The notes beneath the pieces are model-generated. The model saw only the letters and a list, made by a program, of their open reading frames with translations, had not been told where the DNA came from and ran no database searches. The translations under genes were made by a program, and so were the position numbers. Shown piece after piece: positions 26,879 to 35,892 of a DNA stretch of 64,000 nucleotides. The stretch comes from Loktanella sp. 3ANDIMAR09 (GTDB lineage Bacteria > Pseudomonadota > Alphaproteobacteria > Rhodobacterales > Rhodobacteraceae), in the NCBI RefSeq assembly GCF_001420005.1, contig NZ_LJAK01000014.1, positions 1-64,000 on the forward strand, read 5' to 3'. The first letter of the stretch is position 1, and each line of letters starts with the position of its first letter.

Positions 26879-27617
26879 CACCCTGACCACGCCCGAGGGT
26901 CGCCAGATCGCCTATCACCTGACAGCGGGGCAGGGTCCGACGATCGTGTTTCTGGGAGGGTTCAAATCCGACATGGGCGGGACCAAGGCGATCTACCTCG
27001 AGGATTGGTGCAAATCGCAAAACCGCGCCTTTTTGCGGTTCGACTATTCCGGCCATGGCGACAGCTCTGGTGCCTTTACCGATGGCGCAATCGGTGACTG
27101 GTTTGCGGACGCGCAGGCCGCCGTGGGCCTGATCGAAGGGCCGCTGGTTCTGGTCGGTTCCTCCATGGGGGGCTGGATTTCACTGTTGCTGTCCCGCGCT
27201 ATTCCCGACCGGATCGCGGGTCTGGTCACAATCGCCGCCGCCCCCGATTTTACCGAAGATTCCATGTGGGCCAACGCCACCCCCGCCCAGCGCGATGATC
27301 TGGCGACCAAGGGCCAGATCGCGCTGCCCAGCGACTACGGCGATCCCTACATCATCACCCGCCGCCTGATCGAGGATGGCCGCAACCACCTCGTGTTGCG
27401 CGACCCGCTGCCGCTGCCGTTCCCGACCCGGTTCCTGCAAGGCACCGCTGATGCCGACGTCGATCAAGCGGTGGCCCTGCGCCTGCTGGACCATGCGACC
27501 GGTCCCGACATGACCCTGACGTTGGTCAAAGGCGCCGATCACCGTTTTTCCGACCCGATCTGTCTGGACCTGATCACCACCGCGATCACCGACGTGCTGA
27601 ACGCAACGTCCGGCTAG
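26868..27617 (+). CDS. Alpha/beta hydrolase, ABHD10-like
   Basis: A 249-residue serine hydrolase. FLGGFKSDMGGTKA near residue 30 and RFDYSGHGDSSG match the ABHD10/acyl-thioesterase group of bacterial and mitochondrial esterases. The nucleophile elbow is GSSMGGWIS and the catalytic His is in KGADHRFSD. It probably cleaves thioesters or esters in the cytoplasm. It overlaps the MFS gene upstream by 11 bases; the downstream MFS gene starts 51 bases later with its own ribosome site. Confidence 0.8.
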   Translation: MTHDTLTTPEGRQIAYHLTAGQGPTIVFLGGFKSDMGGTKAIYLEDWCKSQNRAFLRFDYSGHGDSSGAFTDGAIGDWFADAQAAVGLIEGPLVLVGSSMGGWISLLLSRAIPDRIAGLVTIAAAPDFTEDSMWANATPAQRDDLATKGQIALPSDYGDPYIITRRLIEDGRNHLVLRDPLPLPFPTRFLQGTADADVDQAVALRLLDHATGPDMTLTLVKGADHRFSDPICLDLITTAITDVLNATSG

Positions 27618-27668
27618 GCGAAACGTCTCTTTGGCCCTAGCGTGTCGCAGGGCTTGGGAGGGCGCAGC

Positions 27669-29015
27669 ATGTTGAGCATGGGACAAAAGGCAGGCTGGGG
27701 TCTGGCCGATATGGGCGTGAACGTCTTTGTCGTGGTCAAACAGCTGCTGGTTTTCACCTATCTGACGACCTTTCTCGGTGTGCCACCGGGTGCGGCTGGT
27801 GTCGTGACCTTTGCGGTGCTGGGGTTCGACGTCATCACCGATCCCATCGTGGGCTACTGGTCCGACCGCAGCACCTCGCGCTGGGGGCGGCGGATGCCCT
27901 GGATTGCCCTGGGCGCGTTGATCCTCGCGGCGGGGATCGTCGCAATGTTCGCCGTGCCGCAGGGGATGGGCTGGCAGGCCAACGCCCTGTGGGTCACGGC
28001 GTTTTTCGCCATCGCGTCCATCGGGTTCACCTTTGTCACGATCCCCTATGGTGCCATGGCCGGTGAAATGACCCAAGACCCGACCGAACGGTCTACCATG
28101 ATGGCATTTCGCATGACCTTCGCGTCTCTGGGCCTGTTGACCGCTGGCGCGCTGGTGCCCGCACTGGCCGGTGACACGCGCGAAGGCTATGCCCGCGCCG
28201 TCCTGCTGGTGGCCCCCGTGATCGTGCTGACCATCTGGGGCATGCTGTTCGCCACCCGTCGCGCGCCGACGATCCCGACCCCCGCAACCCAAGGCTTCGC
28301 CAGCGTGTTGCGGCTGGTGCTGGAAAACCGCCCCTTTGCCATTCTGACGCTGCTTTACGGTGTGTTCACGCTGGGGGTGGCGCTGATCGCGGCAGGGCTG
28401 CAACTGTCGGCGCTGTACCTTGTGACCGACGACGGCACGGGGGCGCTGTCGGGCCTTGCGGGCGCGCTGGGCATCTTTTCGACGCTGTTTGCCATGTTCA
28501 TTCTGGGTTCCGTGATTTCACAGCCGATCTGGGTTCTGGCCTCGCGCCGCTTTGGCAAAACCACGGCGCTCGCGCTGGGGATGCTGGCCTATATCGCCGT
28601 GCTGCTGGGCATCCGCGCGGTTCTGCCTGCACCGACACTGGGACCGCTGGCCGGGCTGTTCCTGCTGGCGGGCATGACCAACGGGGCCTACCAACAGGTG
28701 CCCTGGGCCATGTATCCTGACCTGATGGACGTGACCCGCCGTACATCCGGCACCGCAATCGAAGGCGCGTTCAGCGCCGTCTGGCTGTTCGGACAAAAGG
28801 TCGCCAACGCGCTGGCCCCGTTGCTGCTGGGCCTGATCCTGTCATTCGCGGGCTGGCGCGCCTCTGACAGCGGGGTGGTCGATCAGACCCCGCAGGCGCT
28901 TGCCACGCTGGAAATCGCGCTGACACTGGTGCCTGCCGCGATCTTTGCGCTGGGAATTGTTGCACTTTGGACGCTTTACCGGCCGCGCGTGCGCGATATC
29001 GCCTCTCATCGGTGA
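27669..29015 (+). CDS. MFS transporter, GPH (MelB-like) family
   Basis: A 448-residue, 12-helix transporter of the glycoside-pentoside-hexuronide:cation symporter group. Characteristic are VFTYLTTFLGV in helix 1-2, DPIVGYWSDRSTSRWGRRMPW (shown here as DPIVGYWSDR then GRRMPW) and the IPYGAMAGEMTQDPTERS cytoplasmic loop. Members use sodium or proton to import sugars, but roseobacter members often have unknown substrates. The start ATG 27669 has GGGAGG eight bases upstream. It is followed by another hydrolase gene on the same strand. Confidence 0.82.
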   Translation: MLSMGQKAGWGLADMGVNVFVVVKQLLVFTYLTTFLGVPPGAAGVVTFAVLGFDVITDPIVGYWSDRSTSRWGRRMPWIALGALILAAGIVAMFAVPQGMGWQANALWVTAFFAIASIGFTFVTIPYGAMAGEMTQDPTERSTMMAFRMTFASLGLLTAGALVPALAGDTREGYARAVLLVAPVIVLTIWGMLFATRRAPTIPTPATQGFASVLRLVLENRPFAILTLLYGVFTLGVALIAAGLQLSALYLVTDDGTGALSGLAGALGIFSTLFAMFILGSVISQPIWVLASRRFGKTTALALGMLAYIAVLLGIRAVLPAPTLGPLAGLFLLAGMTNGAYQQVPWAMYPDLMDVTRRTSGTAIEGAFSAVWLFGQKVANALAPLLLGLILSFAGWRASDSGVVDQTPQALATLEIALTLVPAAIFALGIVALWTLYRPRVRDIASHR

Positions 29016-29072
29016 CCGCGCTTGCCAGCCTGTGCCCCGATCGACAGGGTAGGGGAAAAGAGCAGGCCGAAC

Positions 29073-29783
29073 ATGCCCGAACCGATTGTCTTTCTTCCGC
29101 CCATGCTGTGCGACGCGCGGGCGTTTGCGCATCAGATCATGGCGTTTTCGGCGACCAGCCCCGTGATCTGTTTGCCGACCGGGCTGGCTGACACGATGGC
29201 ACAGATCGCGCGTGAAATCCTGACGCTGGCGCCGCCCAAATTTGCACTGGCAGGTTTGTCGATGGGCGGTTGCATCGCGCTCGAAGTGGTGCGGCAAGCG
29301 CCCGCGCGCGTTACGCGGCTGGCACTCATCAATACCACCGCGCAGTCGGAATTGCCGGAAGTCGCCGCCGCGCGTGAACCGCGAATCGTCGCGGCCCGCG
29401 CGGGCAGGTTTTGCGATGTGGTGCATGACGAACTGCCGCCCACCGCGATCGGGCAGGGACCGTCGCGGTCGGATACGCTGGACGCGATGGGCGACATGGC
29501 CCGCGACGTCGGGGCAGAGGCCTATGTCATGCAGGCCCGCGCCATGCAGCGCCGCCCGGATCAGACCCCAACCCTGCGCAAGATGCGGCAGCCGACACTG
29601 GTGCTGAGCGGTGGCGAGGATACGGTCTATCCCCTGCGCCGTCAGCAATTCATGGCTGAACTGATCCCCTACGCCCAGCATCGCGTGATCGCGGGCGCGG
29701 GCCACCTGCCGACGCTTGAGGCCCCGCTGGCTGTGACAGAGGCGCTGCGCGACTGGATGCAACAGCCGCTCGTGCTGCGCTGA
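29073..29783 (+). CDS. Alpha/beta hydrolase
   Basis: A 236-residue serine hydrolase. The nucleophile elbow is LAGLSMGGCIAL, the acid is in SGGEDTVYP and the His in GAGHLPTLE. It begins LPPMLCDARAF, a pattern frequent among small esterase-like hydrolases of Rhodobacterales. The substrate is unknown. The start ATG 29073 was chosen because the upstream frame has no homology; it is 57 bases after the GPH transporter stop. It converges on phaZ with a 33-base gap. Confidence 0.75.
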   Translation: MPEPIVFLPPMLCDARAFAHQIMAFSATSPVICLPTGLADTMAQIAREILTLAPPKFALAGLSMGGCIALEVVRQAPARVTRLALINTTAQSELPEVAAAREPRIVAARAGRFCDVVHDELPPTAIGQGPSRSDTLDAMGDMARDVGAEAYVMQARAMQRRPDQTPTLRKMRQPTLVLSGGEDTVYPLRRQQFMAELIPYAQHRVIAGAGHLPTLEAPLAVTEALRDWMQQPLVLR

Positions 29784-29816
29784 TCAGGTATTTGCCGTTT
29801 GGCGGTGCCGCGGCTG

Positions 29817-31103
29817 TCAGGCGACCTTGGCCGGATCTGCCTTGGGTTTTGTTGCAGGCTTTGACGGGGCCGAACCCGCATTGGCGTCGATGAACTCCAG
29901 CACCAAGGGGCGGATGTTCTTGCGCCACTTGCCACCTGCAAAGATGCCGTAATGCCCCGCACCCGGTTCGAGGTGCGCGAATTTCTTGTCGTCGGGCAGG
30001 CCGGTCAGCAGGTCCAGCGCGGCCAGACATTGGCCCGGCGCTGAGATGTCGTCCTTTTCACCTTCGACGATCTTGACCGCGACGGTCGTGATCTTGCCGA
30101 TATCGACCTTGCGGCCTGCGACGGTGAAATCATTGCGCGCGATGTCGCGGTTCTTGAACACGCGTTCCACCGTCGAAAGGTAAAATTCGGCAGGCATATC
30201 CATGACGGCCAGGTATTCGTCGTAGAATTCGTTATGTTTGTCGTGGTCGGACGCCTCGCCCTTGGCGGTGGCGATGATCTGGTCACGAAAGGCCTTGCCG
30301 TGCAATTCGCTGTTCATGGAAATGAACGACGTCAGCTGCAACAGACCGGGATAGACCCGCCGGCCCACGCCCTTGTATTTGAACCCGACCCGCTGGATCA
30401 TCAATTCCTCCAGCTGTCCCATGCTGACCGAATGGCCAAAGTCGGTCACATCCGTCGGATTGGCGTCCGGGTCGATCGGGCCGCCGATCAGGGTCATGGA
30501 CCGGGGCTGTGCGCTGGGGTCCTCTTCGGCCAGGTAGGCGACAGCGGCCAGTGTCAGCGGCGCAGGCTGACAGACGGCGATCACGTGGATGTCCGACCCC
30601 AGCTCACGCATGAAATCGACAAGATACAGCGTCGAATCCTCGATATCGAATTTGCCGGCGCTGACCGGAATGTCGCGTGCGTTGTGCCAGTCGGTGACGA
30701 AAACATCGCAATCGGGCAGCAGGCTGACCACGGTCTTGCGCACCAGCGTGGCATAGTGGCCGGACATCGGTGCGACCAGCAGCACGCGCCGCGTGCGGTC
30801 GGGACGGTTGCCCACGCGAAACCGGATCAGGTCGCCAAAGGGGCGTTTCATCACCACTTCGGTGGTGACGACCATATCGGTACCGTCAGTGTTGGGCAGG
30901 GCGGGGATATTCCAGTCCGGCTTGACGACCATCCGTTCGAACGTGCGTTCCGTGACCTCACCCCAGGCGCGCAGCCAGTCCATCGCAGGATTGGCGGTCA
31001 TGGCCATCAGCGGATAACTGGCAAAAGCCCGCGCGGTGGCACCCATCCACTGGTTGGTATTTCGCATGCTTTCCATCATGTCGTAGGTCATCATATACTT
31101 CAT
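29817..31103 (-). CDS. phaZ: Intracellular polyhydroxyalkanoate depolymerase
   Basis: A 428-residue depolymerase (DepA/PhaZ family) that mobilises stored polyhydroxybutyrate granules. The nucleophile is expected to be the Cys in IAVCQPAPLT, the lipase-box-like motif of intracellular PhaZ enzymes. The catalytic His is likely in GAGHYGIFAG. The C-terminal tail (about 25 residues) is Ala/Pro/Lys-rich. The start ATG 31103 has AAGGAGT upstream. It is divergent from phaC across 62 bases that carry one copy of the ATGCYGCA motif, so both may be controlled by PhaR. Confidence 0.92.
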   Translation of the reverse strand: MKYMMTYDMMESMRNTNQWMGATARAFASYPLMAMTANPAMDWLRAWGEVTERTFERMVVKPDWNIPALPNTDGTDMVVTTEVVMKRPFGDLIRFRVGNRPDRTRRVLLVAPMSGHYATLVRKTVVSLLPDCDVFVTDWHNARDIPVSAGKFDIEDSTLYLVDFMRELGSDIHVIAVCQPAPLTLAAVAYLAEEDPSAQPRSMTLIGGPIDPDANPTDVTDFGHSVSMGQLEELMIQRVGFKYKGVGRRVYPGLLQLTSFISMNSELHGKAFRDQIIATAKGEASDHDKHNEFYDEYLAVMDMPAEFYLSTVERVFKNRDIARNDFTVAGRKVDIGKITTVAVKIVEGEKDDISAPGQCLAALDLLTGLPDDKKFAHLEPGAGHYGIFAGGKWRKNIRPLVLEFIDANAGSAPSKPATKPKADPAKVA

Positions 31104-31131
31104 GGTGGATACTCCTTGAGTGCGCACGAAA

Positions 31132-31145
31132 TGCTGCACTTGCAA
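31132..31145. promoter_or_regulatory. Candidate PhaR site between phaZ and phaC
   Basis: ATGCTGCA at 31132-31139 matches the 8-base motif repeated in the phaP and phaR promoters. It also forms CTGC-ACTT-GCAA at 31134-31145, one base from the CTGC-N3/4-GCAG consensus I recall for PhaR of Paracoccus and Rhodobacter. It lies 20 bases before the phaC start. Confidence 0.5.
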
Positions 31146-31165
31146 ACTAGGGCGGGAACACGGTC

Positions 31166-32989
31166 ATGACAACCAAAGATGTTGGCGATGACGAAACGAT
31201 GGATCGCAGCCTGGACAAGTTGCAACAGAATCTGTCGCATGTGGACGCGCTGACCCAGCGGTTGGTGGCCGCGATGCAAAAGGGGCGTGCGGTGCCGCCG
31301 GCCCTGCAGGGACCGACCCCCGAACTCTATGCCAAGGCGATGGGTGCCTACTGGTCCGAAATGATCAACGACCCGGCCAAGCTGATCGAACACCAGATGA
31401 GTTTCTGGAGCAAATCAGTTACCCATTTCGTCGAGGCGCAGAAAAAACTGTCCGAAGGCATGTTGCAGGCCCCCGAGGACGATAGCCCGGAGGACCGCCG
31501 GTTCAGCCACCCACTGTGGAAAACCAATCCCTATTTCAATTTCGTCAAACGCCAGTATCAGCACAACGCGCAGGCGATCCAGCAGGCGGTCGAGGATATC
31601 ACCGACCTTGATCCTCAGGAAAAGAAACGTCTGCGCTTTTTTTCCGAACAGATCGTCAATCTGTTCTCGCCCACCAACTTTCTGGCCACCAACCCCGAGG
31701 CCCTGTCGCTTGCCGTCGAAACCGAAGGCGAGAGCCTGGTGCGCGGCCTGGAAAACCTCGTGCGCGACCTCGAGGCGAACGACGGCGATCTGGTCGTGAC
31801 CCTGGCGGACAAGGACGCGTTTTCAGTGGGTGAAAACCTTGCCACCACGCCGGGCGAGGTGGTGTTCCGCAATCCGATGTTCGAACTGATCCAGTACACC
31901 CCCAGCACGGATCAGGTGTTCGAAACCCCCATCGTGATCTTTCCTCCCTGGATCAACAAATTCTATATCCTCGACCTCAAGGCGGAAAACAGTTTCATCA
32001 AATGGCTGGTCGATCAGGGTCACACGGTTTTTGTCGTGTCCTGGGTCAATCCCGACGCCACCTATGCGCAAACCGAAATGGCGGATTACGTGAACGACGG
32101 GTTCTTGCGGGCGATACAGGCCGTGCAGGAAATCTGTTCGGTGCCCCGGGTCAATGCGATCGGCTATTGTATCGCGGGTACGACGCTGTCGCTGACGCTC
32201 TCGATCCTGAAACAACGCGGGCGCGATGACGTGAACAGTGCCACGCTGTTTACCGCGCTCACCGATTTTTCCGACCGGGGCGAGGTGGGCGTGTTCCTCG
32301 AGGATGATTTCGTGGATGGCATCGAAAAAGAGGCCGCCGCCCGTGGAATCCTCGATTCATACTACATGTCGCGCACGTTTTCCTATCTGCGGTCCAACGA
32401 CCTGATCTATGGTCCCGCGATCAAGAGCTACATGATGGGCCAGGCGCCACCCGCCTTTGACCTGCTGTACTGGAACGGTGATTCCACCAACCTGCCGGGT
32501 GCGATGGCGACCGAATACCTGCGCGGCCTGTGCCAGGGCGACCGGTTCGCGACCGATGGTTTCGATGTGGCCGGCCATAGGGCGCATATTTCCGACGTGG
32601 ACGTGCCGCTCTGTGCTGTGGCCTGCGAAACCGACCATATCGCCGCTTGGAAAAGCAGCTATCGCGGCGTGCAGAAAATGGGATCAACCGACAAGACGTT
32701 CATCCTGTCCGGGTCTGGTCACATCGCGGGGATCGTGAACCCACCGCACAAGAACAAATACGGCCATTGGTGCAACCCCGACCTGTCGCTGTCCCCAGAG
32801 GATTGGTTGGACAGTGCCGAAAAACGCGACGGCAGCTGGTGGAATCTCTGGCTTGACTGGCTCAACCCGAAATCCGGTGACATGGTGCCCGCCCGCACCC
32901 CCGGTTCGGAAAAATACGCGCCGATCTGCCCGGCACCGGGCACTTATGTGACCGCCAAGGTTGACGTAAGGGCAGGAAATCCATCCTGA
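31166..32989 (+). CDS. phaC: Class I poly(R)-hydroxyalkanoic acid synthase
   Basis: A 607-residue PHA synthase that polymerises (R)-3-hydroxyacyl-CoA on granule surfaces. The N-terminal domain (about 1-200) is typical of class I enzymes. The catalytic Cys is residue 335 in IGYCIAGTTL (lipase-like box). The Asp is expected near AVACETDHIAAW and the His in SGSGHIAGIVNPP. The length is usual for class I, so no PhaE subunit is needed. It is divergent from phaZ; the phasin gene follows 140 bases downstream on the same strand. Confidence 0.95.
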   Translation: MTTKDVGDDETMDRSLDKLQQNLSHVDALTQRLVAAMQKGRAVPPALQGPTPELYAKAMGAYWSEMINDPAKLIEHQMSFWSKSVTHFVEAQKKLSEGMLQAPEDDSPEDRRFSHPLWKTNPYFNFVKRQYQHNAQAIQQAVEDITDLDPQEKKRLRFFSEQIVNLFSPTNFLATNPEALSLAVETEGESLVRGLENLVRDLEANDGDLVVTLADKDAFSVGENLATTPGEVVFRNPMFELIQYTPSTDQVFETPIVIFPPWINKFYILDLKAENSFIKWLVDQGHTVFVVSWVNPDATYAQTEMADYVNDGFLRAIQAVQEICSVPRVNAIGYCIAGTTLSLTLSILKQRGRDDVNSATLFTALTDFSDRGEVGVFLEDDFVDGIEKEAAARGILDSYYMSRTFSYLRSNDLIYGPAIKSYMMGQAPPAFDLLYWNGDSTNLPGAMATEYLRGLCQGDRFATDGFDVAGHRAHISDVDVPLCAVACETDHIAAWKSSYRGVQKMGSTDKTFILSGSGHIAGIVNPPHKNKYGHWCNPDLSLSPEDWLDSAEKRDGSWWNLWLDWLNPKSGDMVPARTPGSEKYAPICPAPGTYVTAKVDVRAGNPS

Positions 32990-33006
32990 ACAAGGGGTTA
33001 TGCATG

Positions 33007-33070
33007 TGCGGCATTTTATCATGCTGCAACGCAGAAAAACCTTGAAATGCCGCAGTGCAGCATGTATGTC
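33007..33070 (+). promoter_or_regulatory. phaP promoter with four copies of the ATGCYGCA motif
   Basis: TGCGGCAT (33007-33014), ATGCTGCA (33022-33029), ATGCCGCA (33047-33054) and TGCAGCAT (33056-33063) form two inverted pairs. CTGCAACGCAG at 33024-33034 is a perfect CTGC-N3-GCAG PhaR consensus, and CCGCAGTGCAG at 33050-33060 is one base off. A possible promoter is TTGAAA (33042) and TATGTC (33065), 17 bases apart, so the second site would fill the spacer. Confidence 0.6.
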
Positions 33071-33129
33071 TTGTGGCAGAGAAAGATGCCACGGAAACCT
33101 CCCTGGCTCCACACCGAAAGGACGTACCA

Positions 33130-33579
33130 ATGGCTAACACTCAAGATTTCACCGCCGTGTTCAAAGACATGATGAGCGCATTTCCCGTCGACACCAAGGC
33201 AATGGAAGACGCCTACAAGTCGCAGACCACGCTGGCCGAGAAACTGTCGACCGTGTCGCTGTCTGCCGCACAGGAATCCGCGCAGCTGTCCGCCAAATGG
33301 GCTGAAAGCACGCTGAAGAAAATGCAGGACCTGTCCAAAGCCAAGGCAGAGCCCGCCGACTACGCCAAGTCGATGACCGACTTTGCATCCGCCAACGCTG
33401 AATCCGCAGCCGAGCACATGGCAGCCTTTGCAGAGATTGCGAAAAAGGTGCAGACCCAGACGCTGGAACTGATGATGGCCGCAGGCAAGGACATGTCCGA
33501 AGACATGACCGCCGTTGCGAAAAAGGCATCCGAAGAGATGACCAAAGCCACGAAAAAAGCGACCGCCGCTGCAAAATAA
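33130..33579 (+). CDS. phaP: Phasin (PHA granule surface protein)
   Basis: A 149-residue, strongly amphipathic, all-helical protein rich in Ala, Lys, Met and Glu, of the phasin_2 type. Its hydrophobic face coats PHA granules. The Lys/Ala-rich C-terminus (KKATKKATAAAK-like) is common in this group. The start ATG 33130 has AAAGGACG upstream. It sits between phaC and phaR. The upstream region carries a cluster of likely PhaR sites, and a strong intrinsic terminator follows at 33603-33631, so phaP is probably a monocistronic, highly expressed gene. Confidence 0.9.
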   Translation: MANTQDFTAVFKDMMSAFPVDTKAMEDAYKSQTTLAEKLSTVSLSAAQESAQLSAKWAESTLKKMQDLSKAKAEPADYAKSMTDFASANAESAAEHMAAFAEIAKKVQTQTLELMMAAGKDMSEDMTAVAKKASEEMTKATKKATAAAK

Positions 33580-33602
33580 GCAGTGACCATCGCGACCAAT
33601 TG

Positions 33603-33631
33603 GACGCGTCCCTCCTGGGGCGCGTCTTTTT
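33603..33631 (+). terminator. Intrinsic terminator after phaP
   Basis: GACGCGTCCC (33603-33612) pairs with GGGGCGCGTC (33617-33626) with one G-T wobble and a four-base TCCT loop. Five T follow at 33627-33631. This is a classical Rho-independent terminator. Confidence 0.85.
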
Positions 33632-33640
33632 GTTTCGGCC

Positions 33641-33677
33641 ATGCCGCAGGTGCTTTCTTTTTTCGCAGATGCGGCAT
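33641..33677 (+). promoter_or_regulatory. Inverted repeat in the phaR promoter region
   Basis: ATGCCGCA (33641-33648) and TGCGGCAT (33670-33677) form a perfect 8-base inverted repeat whose centres are 29 bases apart. The same 8-mer occurs in the phaP promoter. This suggests PhaR autoregulation. Confidence 0.55.
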
Positions 33678-33715
33678 AGCATCGTCGAACTGCCCTAAAC
33701 CCAAGAGGTTCGACC

Positions 33716-34270
33716 GTGGCCACCACCGACAAACCGCTTTTGATCAAACGCTACGCCAGCCGCCGTTTGTACAACACTGAAACCAGCGATTACGTCACGC
33801 TCGAGGATATTGCCGCGTTCATTCGGGATGGACGCGAGGTTCAGATCGTTGACCTGAAAACCGGTGATGACCTGACCCGTCAATACCTCCTTCAGATCAT
33901 TGCCGAACACGAAAGCCATGGTGAACCCGTTCTGGGTGTCGATCTGCTGACCGATCTCGTGCGTGGCTACACCACGCAGGCCGCATCAGTCGTGCCCGAT
34001 TTCCTAGCCGCCAGCTTTGAGATGTTGCGCAGTGGACAGAGCAAGGCCATGGAAAACATGACCAGCATGAACCCGATGGCAAACATGCCCGGTTTCGACG
34101 CCATGCGTGCCCAGCAAGAGGCGTTTTTCAAGGCGATGTCCGGTGGCCTGACCGGGGCAGGGCAGGCCAAGAAGCCCGCCGAAAAACCCAGCACATCCAA
34201 TGACGACCTTGACACGATCAAGGCGCAACTGGCCGAGATGCAGGAAAAACTGTCAAAACTGGGCAAGTGA
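33716..34270 (+). CDS. phaR: Polyhydroxyalkanoate synthesis repressor PhaR
   Basis: A 184-residue repressor. The N-terminal PHB/PHA accumulation regulator DNA-binding domain (about 5-65) begins LLIKRYASRRLYNTETSDYVT, quoted in parts as IKRYASRRLYNT and YVTLEDIAAFI. A granule-associated domain (about 68-108) follows, then a Met/Ala-rich linker and a terminal coiled coil. PhaR represses phaP and itself and is titrated off DNA by nascent PHA granules. The start is GTG 33716 with AAGAGG upstream. The stop lies three bases from the convergent zinc-finger gene. Confidence 0.93.
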   Translation: MATTDKPLLIKRYASRRLYNTETSDYVTLEDIAAFIRDGREVQIVDLKTGDDLTRQYLLQIIAEHESHGEPVLGVDLLTDLVRGYTTQAASVVPDFLAASFEMLRSGQSKAMENMTSMNPMANMPGFDAMRAQQEAFFKAMSGGLTGAGQAKKPAEKPSTSNDDLDTIKAQLAEMQEKLSKLGK

Positions 34271-34273
34271 CGC

Positions 34274-34546
34274 CTATTTCAACTGGCTGTCCTTTGATCC
34301 GCGTCGGTTGAACCCGCCGCTGTGCATCCGGTTGCGACCGTCGCGGTCCTGCTGACAGGACACGCAGAGGGTGACACCCGGAATGGCCGCGCGTCGCCGT
34401 TCGGGAATCGGATCTTCGCATTCCGCGCAATGGGTCAGGCTTTCGCCGCGCGTGCCTTGTCGCGCCTTCAGGCGCGCCAGTTCGTCCTGAATAGACGCCT
34501 CGATCTGTTCACCGACCGCGCCGTCCCGTGTCCATCCACCGGCCAT
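34274..34546 (-). CDS. DksA/TraR-family C4 zinc-finger protein (short)
   Basis: A 90-residue protein with an N-terminal helix and a C4 zinc finger (CAECEDPIPERRRAAIPG, then LCVSCQ) of the DksA/TraR type. At this length it resembles phage- and plasmid-type TraR or YbiI more than full-length DksA (about 150 residues), because it lacks most of the coiled coil. Such proteins bind RNA polymerase through the secondary channel; whether this one does is unknown. It is convergent with phaR and lies 44 bases after the amine-oxidase stop on the same strand, so it may be read from the upstream operon. Confidence 0.8.
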   Translation of the reverse strand: MAGGWTRDGAVGEQIEASIQDELARLKARQGTRGESLTHCAECEDPIPERRRAAIPGVTLCVSCQQDRDGRNRMHSGGFNRRGSKDSQLK

Positions 34547-34590
34547 GTCGTCACCTCCTTTGGGTAGGGGCTTAACATAGGGTCGATGGG

Positions 34591-35892
34591 CTAGATTCCC
34601 AACCGGTCGCGCAGGGAATACCAGGTCATCGCCAATGCCAGCAGCGGCGCACGCAAGGCCGCACCGCCCGGAAACGACGGCACGGGCAGTTGCGCCATTA
34701 CGTCGAAACGGTCGGTCTGGCCGATGATCGCCTCAGCCATCACGCGCCCGGCAAACCCTGACAGCGCGACACCGTGACCGGAAAATCCCGCACCCGACAA
34801 CACGTTCGGTGCGACCCGTTGCAGCGCGGGCAGGCGTGTCATCGTGATGCCCAGCGTGCCACCCCAGACATAGTCCAGCGGCACATCGCCCAGCTGCGGG
34901 AACAGCGACAGCATCCGCGCGCGCAACGCGGTCTGGATATCGCGCGGGAACCCGATGGAATAGCTTTCGCGCCCACCGAACAGCAGGCGACGGTCCTCTG
35001 ACAGGCGGAAATAATTCACGACGAATTTCTCGTCTGCGACAGCGATATCGCGGGTCAGGATCTGGTCGGCCAGATCGCCCAGCGGTGCCGTCGCCCCGAT
35101 AAAGGAATTGATCGGCATAACCTTGGCTGCAACGGCAGGGGCGATCCCCGGCAGATAGCCATTGCCCGCCAGCACGACATGATCCGCAATGACGTGACCG
35201 CGTCCGGTCTGCACCTTGGCCGGTGTGCCATGGGCGATATGATGCACCTCCGACCCCTCGTGGATCACGACACCGGCCGCCTCGGCCGCACGTGCAAGCC
35301 CCAGCACATAGCGCAGCGGATGCACGTGGCCCGCCCCCATGTCCAGCGCGCCGCCGGCATAGGGTTTGGCCCGGACGATGGCCTGGAACGCGTCCCGGTC
35401 CAGCGGTTCGGTCCGGTAGCCATAGGTCTTGTCCAGATATTCCGCCTCGGCGTGGACCTTGGCCCGCGCCCCATCGGAATAGACGCCGTAGGCCACGCCG
35501 GGGGTATAGCGTGCATCGGGGGCATGGGTCGCCACCGCATCGCGCAGATCGGATTTGGCCTGTTCCGACGCATCCCACAGCGCGCGGGCAGGGCCGTCAC
35601 CCAGCTTGGCGGCCAGATCCTTTTGACCCCAGTTGTAACCGCTGCTGACCTGTCCACCGTTGCGCCCTGATGCGCCGAAACCGGCGCGATGCGCCTCCAG
35701 CACCACGACTCGGCGGCCCGCCTGTGCCAGCCGCAGGGCCGCGGTCAGACCAGTGTAACCCGCACCCACCACGACAACATCGGCCCGCACCTCGCCGCGC
35801 AGTTCGGCACGTTGCGGCGGAATGTCGGCGCTGGCGGCATACCAGCTGTCGGGAAACACACCGGGCCGGTCATTGCGATACAGCGGGTTCAC
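34591..35892 (-). CDS. FAD-dependent amine oxidase, PuuB/OrdL-like
   Basis: A 433-residue DAO-family flavoenzyme. The FAD fingerprint is VVVVGAGYTGLTAALRLA, and GFGASGRNGGQVSSG is the conserved second motif of PuuB-type gamma-glutamylputrescine oxidases. It would oxidise a gamma-glutamylated amine to the aldehyde, releasing ammonia and peroxide. The start is GTG 35892, overlapping the stop of a 30-residue peptide gene (GTGA). The context of two ligases, an amidotransferase and an ABC importer supports the gamma-glutamylation route. The aldehyde dehydrogenase expected next is not in this operon. Confidence 0.82.
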   Translation of the reverse strand: MNPLYRNDRPGVFPDSWYAASADIPPQRAELRGEVRADVVVVGAGYTGLTAALRLAQAGRRVVVLEAHRAGFGASGRNGGQVSSGYNWGQKDLAAKLGDGPARALWDASEQAKSDLRDAVATHAPDARYTPGVAYGVYSDGARAKVHAEAEYLDKTYGYRTEPLDRDAFQAIVRAKPYAGGALDMGAGHVHPLRYVLGLARAAEAAGVVIHEGSEVHHIAHGTPAKVQTGRGHVIADHVVLAGNGYLPGIAPAVAAKVMPINSFIGATAPLGDLADQILTRDIAVADEKFVVNYFRLSEDRRLLFGGRESYSIGFPRDIQTALRARMLSLFPQLGDVPLDYVWGGTLGITMTRLPALQRVAPNVLSGAGFSGHGVALSGFAGRVMAEAIIGQTDRFDVMAQLPVPSFPGGAALRAPLLALAMTWYSLRDRLGI

